Position numbers and translations under genes: made by a program. A DNA stretch of 64,000 bases from Brevundimonas variabilis. GTDB lineage: Bacteria; Pseudomonadota; Alphaproteobacteria; Caulobacterales; Caulobacteraceae. The stretch is from assembly GCF_014199945.1 (NCBI RefSeq), contig NZ_JACHOR010000004.1, positions 186,001 to 250,000 of the forward strand. Reading direction: 5' to 3'. Positions 33,379 to 43,862 of this stretch are shown here, piece after piece; position 1 is the stretch's first letter, and every line of letters starts with the position of its first letter. The notes under the pieces were generated by a model. The model was not told the DNA's origin. It saw only the letters and a list, made by a program, of their open reading frames with translations, and did no database searches.

Positions 33379-34389
33379 TCACAAGGTCGCGAGCAGGGTT
33401 TCCAGCAAGGTCATGTCGGCGGGCGGTGGCGTCTCGAACCGCAGGCGTTCGCCCGTTGTCGGGTGAACAAACCCGAGCACGGCCGCGTGCAGGGCCTGAC
33501 GCGCGAGGCCGGCTTCCGTAATGGCGGCACGAACCGCGGCCGTCGGGCTGCCTGAGCCATAGACCGGGTCTCCAAGGATCGGTGAGCCCATCGAGGCCAT
33601 GTGAACGCGGATCTGATGCGTGCGACCCGTATGCAGGGTGCAGGCGACCCGGCTGGCCATGGGCGATGCGGTCGCCCTGGCCGGGATGCCGTAGATCTGT
33701 TGCACCACATAGTCGGTGATGGCGTCGCGCCCGCCCGATTTCAGCACGGCCATCTTCTTGCGGTCGGACGACGAGCGACCGATGCGGGTCTCGATCCGTC
33801 CCTGTTTCGGCGACGGTGCACCGCGGGTCAGGGCCAGATAGGTGCGCTCGATGTCATGGGTGGCGAACAGGGCGGACAGGCCCGCATGGGCGCGGTCGGT
33901 CTTGGCCGCCACCATGACGCCTGACGTGTCCTTGTCCAGGCGATGGACGATGCCCGGGCGGGCGACACCGCCGATGCCCGACAGGGATCCTGCGCAATGG
34001 TGGAGGAGGGCGTTCACCAGCGTGCCGCTCTCATTGCCTGGAGCCGGGTGGGCGGCCATGCCGGCCGCCTTGTCGATGACGATCAGCTCGGCATCCTCAT
34101 AAAGGACGGTCAGTGCGATGGCCTCCGGTCGCGGCTCGGCGGTCATGACTGGCGGAACTGTGATCTCGTAGACACCCTCGACGGCTTTTGCGGATCCGTC
34201 AGACAGGACGATGCCATCCCGGGCGACCGCCCCCTGATCGAAAAGAGCCTGGAGCCGGGCACGCGAGAAGGCCGTGGTGGCGCGCGCCAGAGCCTTGTCC
34301 AGTCGGTCTCCGACGGTATCGGAGCCGAGGGCGATAACGACGATTTCGTCGTCCGTTTCCGGATCAAGGATCGTAGAATCTGCCGTCAA
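33379..34389 (-). CDS. rluD: Ribosomal large subunit pseudouridine synthase RluD
   Basis: 336 residues with a TTG start. An S4-like N-terminal domain (GDRLDKALARA, SRARLQALFDQGAV) is followed by the RluA-type catalytic domain with Asp152 in HRLDKDTSG, plus RTHQIRVHMASMGSPILGDPVYG. It makes pseudouridines in helix 69 of 23S rRNA. It lies upstream of rpoH in the same direction, as in Caulobacter. Confidence 0.94.
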   Translation of the reverse strand: MTADSTILDPETDDEIVVIALGSDTVGDRLDKALARATTAFSRARLQALFDQGAVARDGIVLSDGSAKAVEGVYEITVPPVMTAEPRPEAIALTVLYEDAELIVIDKAAGMAAHPAPGNESGTLVNALLHHCAGSLSGIGGVARPGIVHRLDKDTSGVMVAAKTDRAHAGLSALFATHDIERTYLALTRGAPSPKQGRIETRIGRSSSDRKKMAVLKSGGRDAITDYVVQQIYGIPARATASPMASRVACTLHTGRTHQIRVHMASMGSPILGDPVYGSGSPTAAVRAAITEAGLARQALHAAVLGFVHPTTGERLRFETPPPADMTLLETLLATL

Positions 34390-34485
34390 TCGTTCGCTCT
34401 GCGTTCATCGCGACGTCGCGGGGGCGACATAGCTTGGCCGTAACGGCGGTTCTGAAGGCCCTCATGGGGTCAGTGGAGCATAGCC

Positions 34486-36831
34486 ATGATCATCGCGAAT
34501 TCGAAATCCGGCCTGCTGGCGGCGACCAGCCTTTTCGTCCTGTCACTGGCCGCACCTGCGCTGGCCCAGCAGGCCGAGCCGGTCAATGCCGCCAATCTGG
34601 GCGAAATCATCGTGACGGCGCAGAAGCGCGAACAGGCCTCCACCGAGGTTCCGATCGCCCTGACGGCCTATTCCGGCGAGTTCCTCGACGAGATCGGCGT
34701 GCAGGAGTTCGAGGAGCTGTCGCTGTTCGTGCCGGGCTTCGAGGTGCAGAACCAGTCGCCCAACAACCCCGGCTTCGTCATCCGTGGGATCACGTCCGAC
34801 TCGGGTGAAGCCACGACCGAGCCGCGCGTTTCGGTGTTCCAGGACGGGGTGTCGATCTCGCGTTCGCGGGGATCGTACATCGAGCTGTTCGACAACGAGC
34901 GGATCGAGATCGCCAAGGGTCCGCAGTCGACCCTGTACGGCCGCGGCGCCCTGATCGGGGCCGTCAACGTGGTCCAGAACAAGGCCCGGCTGGGCGAGTA
35001 TGGCGGCGATGCCCGGTTCGAGTTCGGCAATGACGGCTACTATCTGCTCGGCGGGGCCGTGAACCTGCCGCTGGCCGAGGGTCTGGCGGTCCGCCTCGCG
35101 GGCCGGATCAAGCAGCGCGACGGCTATGTCGAGAACCTGCTGGGCGGCGAGGACTTCAACTCCACCGACACCCAGGCCTTCCGCGTGGCGCTGAGAGGCC
35201 AGCTCGGCCCGCGCCTGCTGGCCGATGTGATCGTCAACGTCCAGTTCGACAACCCGAGCGGCACCTCGTTCAAGTCGCTGACGTTCAACCCGACCAACCC
35301 TGACACCGGCGTCGTCATCGGTAACCTGGGCCGCAACTCCGGTGCCGCCCTGACGACCGCACGCGGGTTCGAGAACGACCAGCCCCTGGGTCTGGACCGC
35401 GAGGTCTACGGCGTGACGGGCCTGCTGGAATACGAGATCAACGACGCGCTCAGCCTGTCGTCGATCACGGCCTTCCGCCAGTTCGACGGCACCGAGGTGT
35501 TCGATCCCGACGGCTTCTCGCTGGACGCCCTGGTCTTCGCCGAAGATGCCCAGGGCGACATGGCCAGCCAGGAGCTGCGCCTGAATTTCGACAATGGTGG
35601 CCCGATCACGGCCTTCGCCGGCGTGAGCTATTTCTGGGAGAAGGGGTCGCAGCGCGTGCCCCTGCGGATCAACGAGCGGGTGTTCGCCCTGCTGAACACG
35701 CCCGGCGGCCTGCCACGCCCGAACGGTCTGTCGCAGACCATCATCAACGGTATCCCGACGCTGCGTCCGCTGAAGGTCGATCATCTCGAGACCTTCACCA
35801 ACTTCGGTGAAACCGAAGCGATCGACGTCTTTGCCGACGCGACCTGGGCCGTCACCGACCGTCTGGAGCTGACCGCCGGCGTGCGCTTCACCAGCGAGGA
35901 CAAGGAGTCCGGCTATGGGGCACAGCTGAACAACGGTGGATCGGTGCTGGGCGGCAGCACGCCGACCGTGGCTCGCGGGATCATCATCCAGCCGACGGCG
36001 CTTAACCGTCCGCAGTTCCAGTCGGTCAAGGACGATGGCGTCACCTACCGGGTCGTCGGTCGCTATGCGCTGGCGGACAATCTGAACGTCTATGCCTCCT
36101 ATGCCACCGGCCGTCGCCCGGTCGTGCTTTCGGTGGCCGCGCCGACAGCGCCGGGCGGCAATGTCCGCTTCACGGAACTGCCGTCCGAAGAGGTCGAGAG
36201 CATCGAGGTCGGGGCCAAGGGCGAGTTCTTCAATCGCACCCTGACCCTGGAGGTCTCGGGCTATGACTATGGCTACGAGAATTTCCAGACCACGATCCGG
36301 AACGCCGCTGGCCAGTTCGTCAGCATCAACGCCGGTGAAGCCTCGTCCTATGGCTATGAGGCACAGGGATCCTGGCGGCCGAGCGACAATTTCAGCGCCT
36401 TCGCCACCTATGCCTACAACCACTCGCGCTTTGACATCGGGGCCTTCGAGGGCAACCGCTTCCGCCTGTCGCCCGACCACTCCTTCTCGGTCGGCACGCG
36501 GATCTCGGCCAATGTGCTGGGCGGCGAGATCGCAGCCATTCCGACCTACACCTGGCAGTCCAAGGTGTTCTTCGACAACAACAATGACCGCTCCGACCTG
36601 CAGGCCGCAGACCGGATCGTGGACGAGTTCCAGGACAGCTATGGGCTGCTGAACCTGCGCATCAGCTATGCGCCGGACAATGCCAACTGGAAGGTCGAGG
36701 CCTTCGGGTCGAACCTGCTGGAAGAGGAATACATCAAGGACGCGGGCAATACCGGCGACGCGTTCGGGATCGCGACCTTCATCGCCGGCGAGCCGCGCTA
36801 CTACGGGCTGGGCTTCTCGGTTCAGTACTGA
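34486..36831 (+). CDS. TonB-dependent outer-membrane receptor
   Basis: 781 residues, ribosome site gtggagcatagcc. Signal peptide about residues 1-27, a TonB-box-like EIIVTAQKRE, the plug domain (residues 45-160, with IAKGPQSTLYGRGALIGAVNVV) and a 22-strand beta barrel ending in the usual aromatic residue (YYGLGFSVQY). It imports a ligand with energy from TonB-ExbBD. Caulobacteraceae carry many such receptors, often for carbohydrates or iron chelates; the ligand cannot be told. The neighbours (rluD and fba) give no hint. Confidence 0.95.
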   Translation: MIIANSKSGLLAATSLFVLSLAAPALAQQAEPVNAANLGEIIVTAQKREQASTEVPIALTAYSGEFLDEIGVQEFEELSLFVPGFEVQNQSPNNPGFVIRGITSDSGEATTEPRVSVFQDGVSISRSRGSYIELFDNERIEIAKGPQSTLYGRGALIGAVNVVQNKARLGEYGGDARFEFGNDGYYLLGGAVNLPLAEGLAVRLAGRIKQRDGYVENLLGGEDFNSTDTQAFRVALRGQLGPRLLADVIVNVQFDNPSGTSFKSLTFNPTNPDTGVVIGNLGRNSGAALTTARGFENDQPLGLDREVYGVTGLLEYEINDALSLSSITAFRQFDGTEVFDPDGFSLDALVFAEDAQGDMASQELRLNFDNGGPITAFAGVSYFWEKGSQRVPLRINERVFALLNTPGGLPRPNGLSQTIINGIPTLRPLKVDHLETFTNFGETEAIDVFADATWAVTDRLELTAGVRFTSEDKESGYGAQLNNGGSVLGGSTPTVARGIIIQPTALNRPQFQSVKDDGVTYRVVGRYALADNLNVYASYATGRRPVVLSVAAPTAPGGNVRFTELPSEEVESIEVGAKGEFFNRTLTLEVSGYDYGYENFQTTIRNAAGQFVSINAGEASSYGYEAQGSWRPSDNFSAFATYAYNHSRFDIGAFEGNRFRLSPDHSFSVGTRISANVLGGEIAAIPTYTWQSKVFFDNNNDRSDLQAADRIVDEFQDSYGLLNLRISYAPDNANWKVEAFGSNLLEEEYIKDAGNTGDAFGIATFIAGEPRYYGLGFSVQY

Positions 36832-36852
36832 GGTCCAGGCCGCCGCCAACAG

Positions 36853-36886
36853 AAAGGCCGCCGGGGTTGCCCCCGGCGGCCTTTTG
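36853..36886. terminator. Bidirectional rho-independent terminator
   Basis: aaaggccgccggggttgccc then ccggcggccttttg: an 11-bp stem with T-runs on both strands, placed between the convergent TonB-receptor gene and fba. It can end both transcripts. Confidence 0.92.
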
Positions 36887-36904
36887 CCTGTCCGATCTTC
36901 GGTC

Positions 36905-37990
36905 TCAGGCGGCCTTGGCGGTCGCCGATCCGAAATGCGGGTTTAGTTCGCCCGAAGCATAGCGGACGGCCATCTGGGCCGTCGACAGCGGGCGGATCTT
37001 GGAGGCCTGGCCCTCGCAGCCGAACTGGACGAAGCGCTCCTGGCAGAGTTTGCGCATCGCCTCCTTGGCGGGCTTCAGATAGGCGCGCGGGTCGAACTCG
37101 CCGGGCTTCTCCATCAGGATCTTCCGGATCGCACCGGTCATGGCCATGCGGTTGTCGGTATCGATGTTGATCTTGCGCACGCCATGCTTGATGCCGCGCT
37201 GGATCTCCTCGACCGGCACGCCCCAGGTCTGGGGCATCTGGCCGCCGTACTGGTTGATGATGTCCTGCAGATCCTGCGGCACGCTGGAGGAGCCATGCAT
37301 GACCAGGTGGGTGTCCGGCAGGCGGTGGTGGATGTCCTCGATCACGTTCATGGCCAGGACTTCACCGTCGGGCTGGCGGCTGAATTTGTAGGCTCCGTGC
37401 GAGGTGCCCATGGCGATGGCGAGGGCATCGACGCCGGTCTGTTTGACGAAGTCGACGGCCTGATCCGGATCGGTCAGCAGGGCCGAATGATCCAGCTTGC
37501 CCTCGAAGCCGTGGCCGTCCTCGGCCTCGCCCATGCCGGTCTCCAGCGAGCCCAGCACGCCCAGTTCACCCTCGACCGAGACGCCGCAGGAGTGGGCCAT
37601 CTGAACGACGCGACGGGTGACCTCGACGTTGTATTCGTAGGAGGCTGGCGTCTTGGCGTCCTCCTCCAGAGAGCCGTCCATCATCACCGAGGTGAAGCCG
37701 TACTGGATGGCGGTGGCGCAGGTCGCAGGGCCGTTGCCATGATCCTGGTGCATGCAGACCGGGATGTGCGGATAGAGTTCGGCAAGGGCGTCGATCAGCT
37801 TGGCCAGGACGATGTCATTGGCATAGTTCCGGGCACCGCGGCTGGCCTGGATGATGACCGGGCTGTTGACCGCCTCGGCGGCCTCCATGATGGCCAGGCC
37901 CTGTTCCATATTATTGATGTTGTAGGCGGGCAGGCCGTAGCCTTCCTCGGCGGCGTGATCGAGCAGTTGGCGGAGTGTGATCCGGGCCAT
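36905..37990 (-). CDS. fba: Fructose-bisphosphate aldolase, class II
   Basis: 361 residues, ribosome site caggaatacaac. A zinc-dependent aldolase splitting fructose-1,6-bisphosphate. Zinc and substrate residues are in [48 protein letters not shown] and [23 protein letters not shown] is also typical. It is followed upstream by pgk and gap on the same strand, a glycolytic cluster (gap-pgk-fba). Confidence 0.96.
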   Translation of the reverse strand: MARITLRQLLDHAAEEGYGLPAYNINNMEQGLAIMEAAEAVNSPVIIQASRGARNYANDIVLAKLIDALAELYPHIPVCMHQDHGNGPATCATAIQYGFTSVMMDGSLEEDAKTPASYEYNVEVTRRVVQMAHSCGVSVEGELGVLGSLETGMGEAEDGHGFEGKLDHSALLTDPDQAVDFVKQTGVDALAIAMGTSHGAYKFSRQPDGEVLAMNVIEDIHHRLPDTHLVMHGSSSVPQDLQDIINQYGGQMPQTWGVPVEEIQRGIKHGVRKINIDTDNRMAMTGAIRKILMEKPGEFDPRAYLKPAKEAMRKLCQERFVQFGCEGQASKIRPLSTAQMAVRYASGELNPHFGSATAKAA

Positions 37991-38092
37991 GCGTTGTATT
38001 CCTGAGCCAGTTTTATTTTGGCCGAGCTTTAGCCGTGTGCGCGTGCGAAGTCACGCAATGTAACAGCGCAAAAGCAATGGGCCCGGGCGCGC

Positions 38093-39289
38093 TCAGACGT
38101 TCAGGGCGACGACTCCCGGAAGCGGCTTGCCTTCCATCCACTCGAGGAAGGCCCCGCCGGCCGTCGAGACGAAGGTCATGTCGTCGGCGACTCCGGCATG
38201 GTTGAGCGCCGAGACGGTGTCGCCGCCGCCACCCACGGCCACGAGAACGCCGGCCTGCGCCAGCGCCGCCGCGTGGTGGGCCACGGCGACCGTGGCGGTG
38301 TCGAAGGGCGGGACCTCGAACACGCCGAGAGGGCCGTTCCAGATCAAGGTCTTCGACGCGGTCAGGGCCTCGACCAGGCGGGCGACAGTGGCGGGGCCGG
38401 CGTCGAGGATCTTGTCGTCGGCGGACAGGGGCTGGCCGGCCATGACAACGCGGCTGGCAGCACCGGGTTTGACCTCGGTGGCGACGACGAAGTCGACAGG
38501 GAGCAGGAGCTCGCAGCCTTTCGCCTTGGCCTCTCCGATGATTTCGAGCGCCGTGTCGGCCATGTCGCGCTCGGCCAGCGAGCCGCCGATGTCGATACCC
38601 TGGGCAAACAGGAAGGTGTTGGCCATGCCGCCGCCGATGGCGAGCCGGTCCAGCTGGCCGACCAGGTTCTTCAGCAGGTCCAGCTTGGTCGAGACCTTGG
38701 CCCCGCCGACGATGCCGATCACCGGCTTGCGCGGATTGCCGAGCGCGGCATCCAGGGCGTCGAGCTCGCGGCGCATCGATTCTCCGGCATAGGCCGGCAG
38801 GAGACGGGCCAGGCCCTCGGTCGAGGCGTGGGCGCGGTGCGCGGCGGAAAAGGCGTCGTTGACGTAGAGGTCGCCCAGATCGGCCAGTTGCCGGGCGAAG
38901 GCGGGGTCGTTGGCCTCCTCGCCGGCGTGGAAGCGGACGTTCTCGAGCAGGATGACACCGCCGGCGTCGATATCGCCGATCGCCGCCTTCGCCGCGTCGC
39001 CCACGCAGTCATCCGCGAACCGGACAGGGGCTCCCAGCAGGGTTTCCAGATCGTCCACGACCGGCTTCAGGCTCATGGAAGGCACGACCTTGCCCTTGGG
39101 CCTGTCGAAATGGGCCAGCAGGGCGACCCTGGCACCCGCGTCGCGGAGCGTCTGGATCGTCGGCAGGGCGACGCGCAGTCGGGTGTCGTCGGTGACCTTG
39201 CCGTCCTCCATGGGGACGTTGAAATCCACGCGGACGAGGGCGGTCTTGCCGACCAGTGAACCGGTGTCGTCGAGGGTGCGGAAGGTCAT
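38093..39289 (-). CDS. pgk: Phosphoglycerate kinase
   Basis: 398 residues from ATG 39289 (gacaggaacc before it); the longer open frame to 39436 is repeat sequence. Transfers phosphate between 1,3-bisphosphoglycerate and ADP. Blocks are [14 protein letters not shown] [37 protein letters not shown] region, [26 protein letters not shown] and [11 protein letters not shown]. Full length, between gap and fba. Confidence 0.96.
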   Translation of the reverse strand: MTFRTLDDTGSLVGKTALVRVDFNVPMEDGKVTDDTRLRVALPTIQTLRDAGARVALLAHFDRPKGKVVPSMSLKPVVDDLETLLGAPVRFADDCVGDAAKAAIGDIDAGGVILLENVRFHAGEEANDPAFARQLADLGDLYVNDAFSAAHRAHASTEGLARLLPAYAGESMRRELDALDAALGNPRKPVIGIVGGAKVSTKLDLLKNLVGQLDRLAIGGGMANTFLFAQGIDIGGSLAERDMADTALEIIGEAKAKGCELLLPVDFVVATEVKPGAASRVVMAGQPLSADDKILDAGPATVARLVEALTASKTLIWNGPLGVFEVPPFDTATVAVAHHAAALAQAGVLVAVGGGGDTVSALNHAGVADDMTFVSTAGGAFLEWMEGKPLPGVVALNV

Positions 39290-39299
39290 CAGTGGTTCC

Positions 39300-39455
39300 T
39301 GTCTCCTCCCTGTCGGCGCAGCCGATGGGGAGGTGGCGCGGCGCCTCTTCGCGCCGTGACGGAGGGGTTGTGTCCCCGGATCAGTGCGGCGGAAAGAGCC
39401 CCTCCACCGCTTCGCGGTCCCCCTCCCCATCGCCAAGCGGCGATGGGGAGGAGAT
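39300..39455. repeat. Palindromic repeats between gap and pgk
   Basis: One unit ctcctccctgtcggcgcagc with arms cctccc/gggagg and then cctcttcgcgccgtgacgga, and one family A unit gcccctccaccgcttcgcgg with ctccccatcgccaagcggcg. They fill the 169-bp gap between the two genes, so the repeats are not confined to the GTA region. Confidence 0.82.
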
Positions 39456-39458
39456 CGG

Positions 39459-40466
<1,008 letters not shown>

Positions 40467-40623
40467 GGGGCAGGCTCCTGAAGGGGTTTGTTTTTGGTTG
40501 GCGCTTCAATGGAACCGTGACGCCTCGGGATCAACCCCAAGGCTGTCACAAGCCGTGATCGAAGGTAACGATCCGACGGGGGTCGCTTGAGTGCCGTGCC
40601 GCCAGTGGCTTAGGGTAGGGGGG

Positions 40624-41910
40624 ATGTCCCGCCCCTTCTTTCGTTCGTTCGCGACCCGGTGTCTGAGCGCAGCGGCAGCCAGCCTTGTGCTGCTGCTGTC
40701 GGTCGCGCCCGCGCAGGCGGCCGGCCTTTCAGAGACGACGGCCGCAGAGACGACGGCCGGGACGGACAGGCTTGCGCTGAACCGGCGGGTGTTCGACGCC
40801 GTGTGGCGCGAGGTCCAGCGCAGCTACTATGACCCGAAACTGCATGGCGTCGACTGGCGCGCGGCCCGCGAGACCTGGCGCCCCGTGGCCCTGGCGGCCC
40901 CGGATGACCGGCAGCTGTACCGGGCGATGAACGCCATGCTCGACCTGCTGGATGACGACCATGCGGCGGCTTTGCCGGCGGCATCGGTGCGGCGTCGGGA
41001 CAGTCAGCGTCAGCGACGACCCGTCATGGGCATGACCCTGTTTGACCAGCCGGATGGTTCCCAGCGGATCGAACGCATTCGGGATGGCTCGCCGGCCCAG
41101 GAGGCCGGGATTGCACCGGGCTGGCGTCTGGACGCAATCAATGGCGAGCGCTGGGGGCCTGAGCTCGAATTGCCCGAGGGTACGGCGGTGGCCCTCCAGC
41201 TGGTCGATCAGGCGGGTGTGACGCACCGGATGTCCCTGACGCCGCGTCTGATGGACCCCGTCCCCGCCTTCAGTGTCGACCGGTCGCGACCCGGGCTGCT
41301 GGTGCTGCGGATCGATGCCTTCGAGGCCGGACTCGGGCGCTGGCTTGGCGCGCAGCTGGCCGAGCTGGCGCCGGACACCGATGTCATTCTGGACCTTCGT
41401 GCCAATCCCGGCGGGTTGCTGATGGAGGCCGACGCGGCGCTGTCATGCTTCCTGCCCGATCGTCAGGTCTGGGCGACGCGCACGGCGCGCTCCGGACGCT
41501 CGACCACGCTGAGGGTGCGTCAGGGGTGTGGGGATCTGAATGCCCCCGTCAGCAATGACCTCGCGGTCCTGGTGGACGGAAGCAGCCGCAGCGCCGCCGA
41601 GCTGACACCCGCCGCCTTGCAGGAAGCCGGTCGTGCCATTGTTGTCGGAGAGCATACGGCGGGGGCTGTGCTGATTTCGCAGGACACGACCCTGCCCGAT
41701 GGGGGACGCCTGACCCTTAGCCGGGCCGATTTCCGGACGTCGGGCGGCGTTCGGCTGGAGAAGCGCGGCGTCTCGCCGGACGTTGTGGTGGAGTCGTCTG
41801 CCGACGACCTTGGCGTCGGTCGTGATCCAATTCTGGACGTTGCGATCGCGGCACTGGGTGCGGACAGGCTGCAGGTCCGGGCGGGGGCAGTTGCCAGCAT
41901 GCCGTTCTAG
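40624..41910 (+). CDS. Secreted S41 (C-terminal processing-like) peptidase
   Basis: 428 residues from ATG 40624. Signal peptide (SLVLLLSVAPAQAA). An N-terminal helical part (RRVFDAVWREVQRSYYDPKLHGVDW) and a short PDZ-like segment (RIRDGSPAQEAGIAPGWRLDAING) precede the S41 domain with VILDLRANPGGLL and nucleophile Ser in DGSSRSAAELTPAALQ. Where classic CtpA has Lys (TxGKG) this protein has GEHTAGAVL, so it resembles tricorn-like S41 enzymes or may be inactive. Convergent with the DsbA-like gene, stops overlapping by 4 bp. Confidence 0.85.
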   Translation: MSRPFFRSFATRCLSAAAASLVLLLSVAPAQAAGLSETTAAETTAGTDRLALNRRVFDAVWREVQRSYYDPKLHGVDWRAARETWRPVALAAPDDRQLYRAMNAMLDLLDDDHAAALPAASVRRRDSQRQRRPVMGMTLFDQPDGSQRIERIRDGSPAQEAGIAPGWRLDAINGERWGPELELPEGTAVALQLVDQAGVTHRMSLTPRLMDPVPAFSVDRSRPGLLVLRIDAFEAGLGRWLGAQLAELAPDTDVILDLRANPGGLLMEADAALSCFLPDRQVWATRTARSGRSTTLRVRQGCGDLNAPVSNDLAVLVDGSSRSAAELTPAALQEAGRAIVVGEHTAGAVLISQDTTLPDGGRLTLSRADFRTSGGVRLEKRGVSPDVVVESSADDLGVGRDPILDVAIAALGADRLQVRAGAVASMPF

Positions 41911-42569
41911 GCGGGCGGGGCGTCCGCCTCGGCAGCGATGGTGCGCAGGGCCTGTTCAAAGACGTCGGCGGGCTGGCCGCCGGAGATCAGGTAGCGGTCG
42001 TTGATGATGACGGCGGGTACGCTCGTGATGCCGCGCGCCTGCCAGGCCTGTTCCTCGGCCCGGACCTCGGTGGCGTAGCGACCGGAGGCCAGGACGTCGG
42101 CGGCAGCGTCGCGATCCAGCCCCGCCTTATGGGCTGTATCCGCCAGGACGGCGGGGTCGGACATGTTGAGGCCATCGGTGAAATGGGCGTCGAACATGGC
42201 GTGCTTCAGGGCGTGCTGGCGACCTTCAACTCCAGCCCAGAACAGCAGACGGTGGGCGTCGAAAGTGTTCCAGATGCGGCTGTCGGGGCCGGTGCGCATG
42301 TCGAACCCGACCTCGGCTGCGCGGGCGTGGATCATGAAGCGGTTGCTGGCCGACTGTTCGGGCGTCGCGCCGTATTTCTGGCCGATGTGTTCGACGATGT
42401 TCTGGCCTTCCGGCGGCATGGCCGGGTTAAGCTCGAACGGCTGGAACCGGATCTCGGCCTCGACCACGCCGTCGAGCCGCCGGAGCGCCTCTTCCAGCCC
42501 GCCCAGTCCGACGATGCACCAAGGGCACATGACGTCGGAGACGAAGTCGATCTTCAGCGTTCGGGCCAT
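41907..42569 (-). CDS. DsbA-family oxidoreductase (FrnE-like)
   Basis: 220 residues from ATG 42569 (ggagttgctgcc before it). Thioredoxin-fold active site CPWC at Cys15-Cys18 in FVSDVMCPWCIVG, long helical insert, and cis-Pro block ITSVPAVIINDRYLISGGQP. No signal peptide, so cytoplasmic, as for FrnE proteins that protect against oxidative stress. Confidence 0.93.
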   Translation of the reverse strand: MARTLKIDFVSDVMCPWCIVGLGGLEEALRRLDGVVEAEIRFQPFELNPAMPPEGQNIVEHIGQKYGATPEQSASNRFMIHARAAEVGFDMRTGPDSRIWNTFDAHRLLFWAGVEGRQHALKHAMFDAHFTDGLNMSDPAVLADTAHKAGLDRDAAADVLASGRYATEVRAEEQAWQARGITSVPAVIINDRYLISGGQPADVFEQALRTIAAEADAPPA

Positions 42570-42621
42570 GGCAGCAACTCCGGATCGTCGGCGCATACAG
42601 GCTTGAGAAGCAGCAGGCCAG

Positions 42622-43005
42622 TCAGGCCGGTTCGATCAGATCCCACGCATTGCCATACAGGTCCTCGAAGACCACGACCTTGCCATAGCTTTCATGACGC
42701 GGGGCCTCCCGGAAATGGACGCCCTTGGCCGACCAGTCAGCGTGGTCGCGCATCAGGTCGTCGGTCTGGAGGAACAGCCAGACGCGGCCACCGGCCTGAT
42801 CGCCGACCTGGGCCCGTTGGGCGTCGGTGCTGGCCAGGGCCAGCAGCAGCGATGTCTGTCCGCCCTTCGGCGTCACGCGAACCCAGCGTTTGCCACCCCC
42901 CAGGTCGGTGTCCTCGGTAAGGTCGAACCCCAGCTTGCCCACATAGAAGGCGATGGCCTCGTCATAGTCGCGGACCAGCAGGCTGAGCGCGGACAGATGG
43001 CTCAT
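42622..43005 (-). CDS. VOC-family (glyoxalase-like) protein
   Basis: 127 residues, a single vicinal-oxygen-chelate fold: LVRDYDEAIAFYVGKLGF, WVRVTPKGGQTSLLLA and VVVFEDLYGNAWDLIEP. Metal-binding Glu/His positions are in these strands. Members include glyoxalases, dioxygenases and resistance proteins; substrate unknown. The start overlaps the stop of the esterase gene (ATGA), so tkt, esterase and this gene form an operon. Confidence 0.9.
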   Translation of the reverse strand: MSHLSALSLLVRDYDEAIAFYVGKLGFDLTEDTDLGGGKRWVRVTPKGGQTSLLLALASTDAQRAQVGDQAGGRVWLFLQTDDLMRDHADWSAKGVHFREAPRHESYGKVVVFEDLYGNAWDLIEPA

Positions 43006-43862
43006 GGCGCGGTGGCGGGCTCAGTGGCCGGGACGGGAAACAGGGTGCGAAGGGCCTCCATCGCCGCGCCGTGATAGATGGTGGCGTGGGTCTGGTGCGG
43101 GCGGGGCTCATAGGTCCAGACCAGATCCGCCGGAGCCGCCGTCGTCAGGCCCGCGACCAGGGCGTCCATGGCGGTCTGCATCTCGCCGCCCTCGTCGGCG
43201 ATGGTCAGGATCAGCTTGCGCGGCCCCGCCGGATGGGCGGCCAGCAATGTCGCAGCCTGGGTGGCCAATTCGCCGTCGTCCCACCAGAGGCTGGGGCTGA
43301 TGGCGACATAGTCATCGAACAGGGCGGGCTGTTTCAGGAACGTCTCGACCACGAACAGGCCCGCCAGCGACTCGCCCATCAGCACGGCCTCGCCATCGGT
43401 GCGGAAGGTCGCCTCGACGAAGGGCAGGGCTTCCTCGGTCAGATGCCGACGGAAGCGCGCGGACTGACCCTGGGTCGGATAGGCGGCGATCAGTTCGGGA
43501 TCTTCGGACCTCAGCGCCAGCTCGTTGCGGCGATCACGAGAGGTGATCCCGATCACGATGATGTCGCGCGTGGTTCCGGCGATGGTGCCCAGCTGGGCCA
43601 GGCCGCTGATGTGGTGGAAGTCCTGATCGATCCCGCCATCCAGAATGTACAGGACCGGATAGCGCTGTCCGCTGTCGGCATAGCCGGGCGGAAGCCAGAC
43701 GTTGATCTCGCGCGGCTCGTCCATGATCGCGGATGGCAGTGTGTACGACTGGCCGATGACGATCGGGCGCGAGACCGGTGCATCAGGCACCTGCGCCAGG
43801 GCGGGTGACAGGCTGCCGATTGCCAGGGCCATGGCCGTGGCGATCAGGCCCGGACGAGGCAT
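43002..43862 (-). CDS. Secreted esterase (enterochelin esterase / esterase D-like)
   Basis: 286 residues from ATG 43862, overlapping the tkt stop. Signal peptide MPRPGLIATAMALAIGSLSPALAQ. Alpha/beta hydrolase with INVWLPPGYADSGQRYPVLYILDGG, nucleophile Ser in MGESLAG and His in PHQTHATIYHG. The family splits siderophore esters, S-formylglutathione or xylan acetates; a periplasmic location favours siderophore or carbohydrate esters. The direct coupling to tkt is unusual. Confidence 0.88.
   Translation of the reverse strand: MPRPGLIATAMALAIGSLSPALAQVPDAPVSRPIVIGQSYTLPSAIMDEPREINVWLPPGYADSGQRYPVLYILDGGIDQDFHHISGLAQLGTIAGTTRDIIVIGITSRDRRNELALRSEDPELIAAYPTQGQSARFRRHLTEEALPFVEATFRTDGEAVLMGESLAGLFVVETFLKQPALFDDYVAISPSLWWDDGELATQAATLLAAHPAGPRKLILTIADEGGEMQTAMDALVAGLTTAAPADLVWTYEPRPHQTHATIYHGAAMEALRTLFPVPATEPATAP

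Noticed and set aside
34543..36849. 768-codon open frame on the minus strand
   Set aside because: Shadow of the TonB-dependent receptor gene, which has all family motifs.
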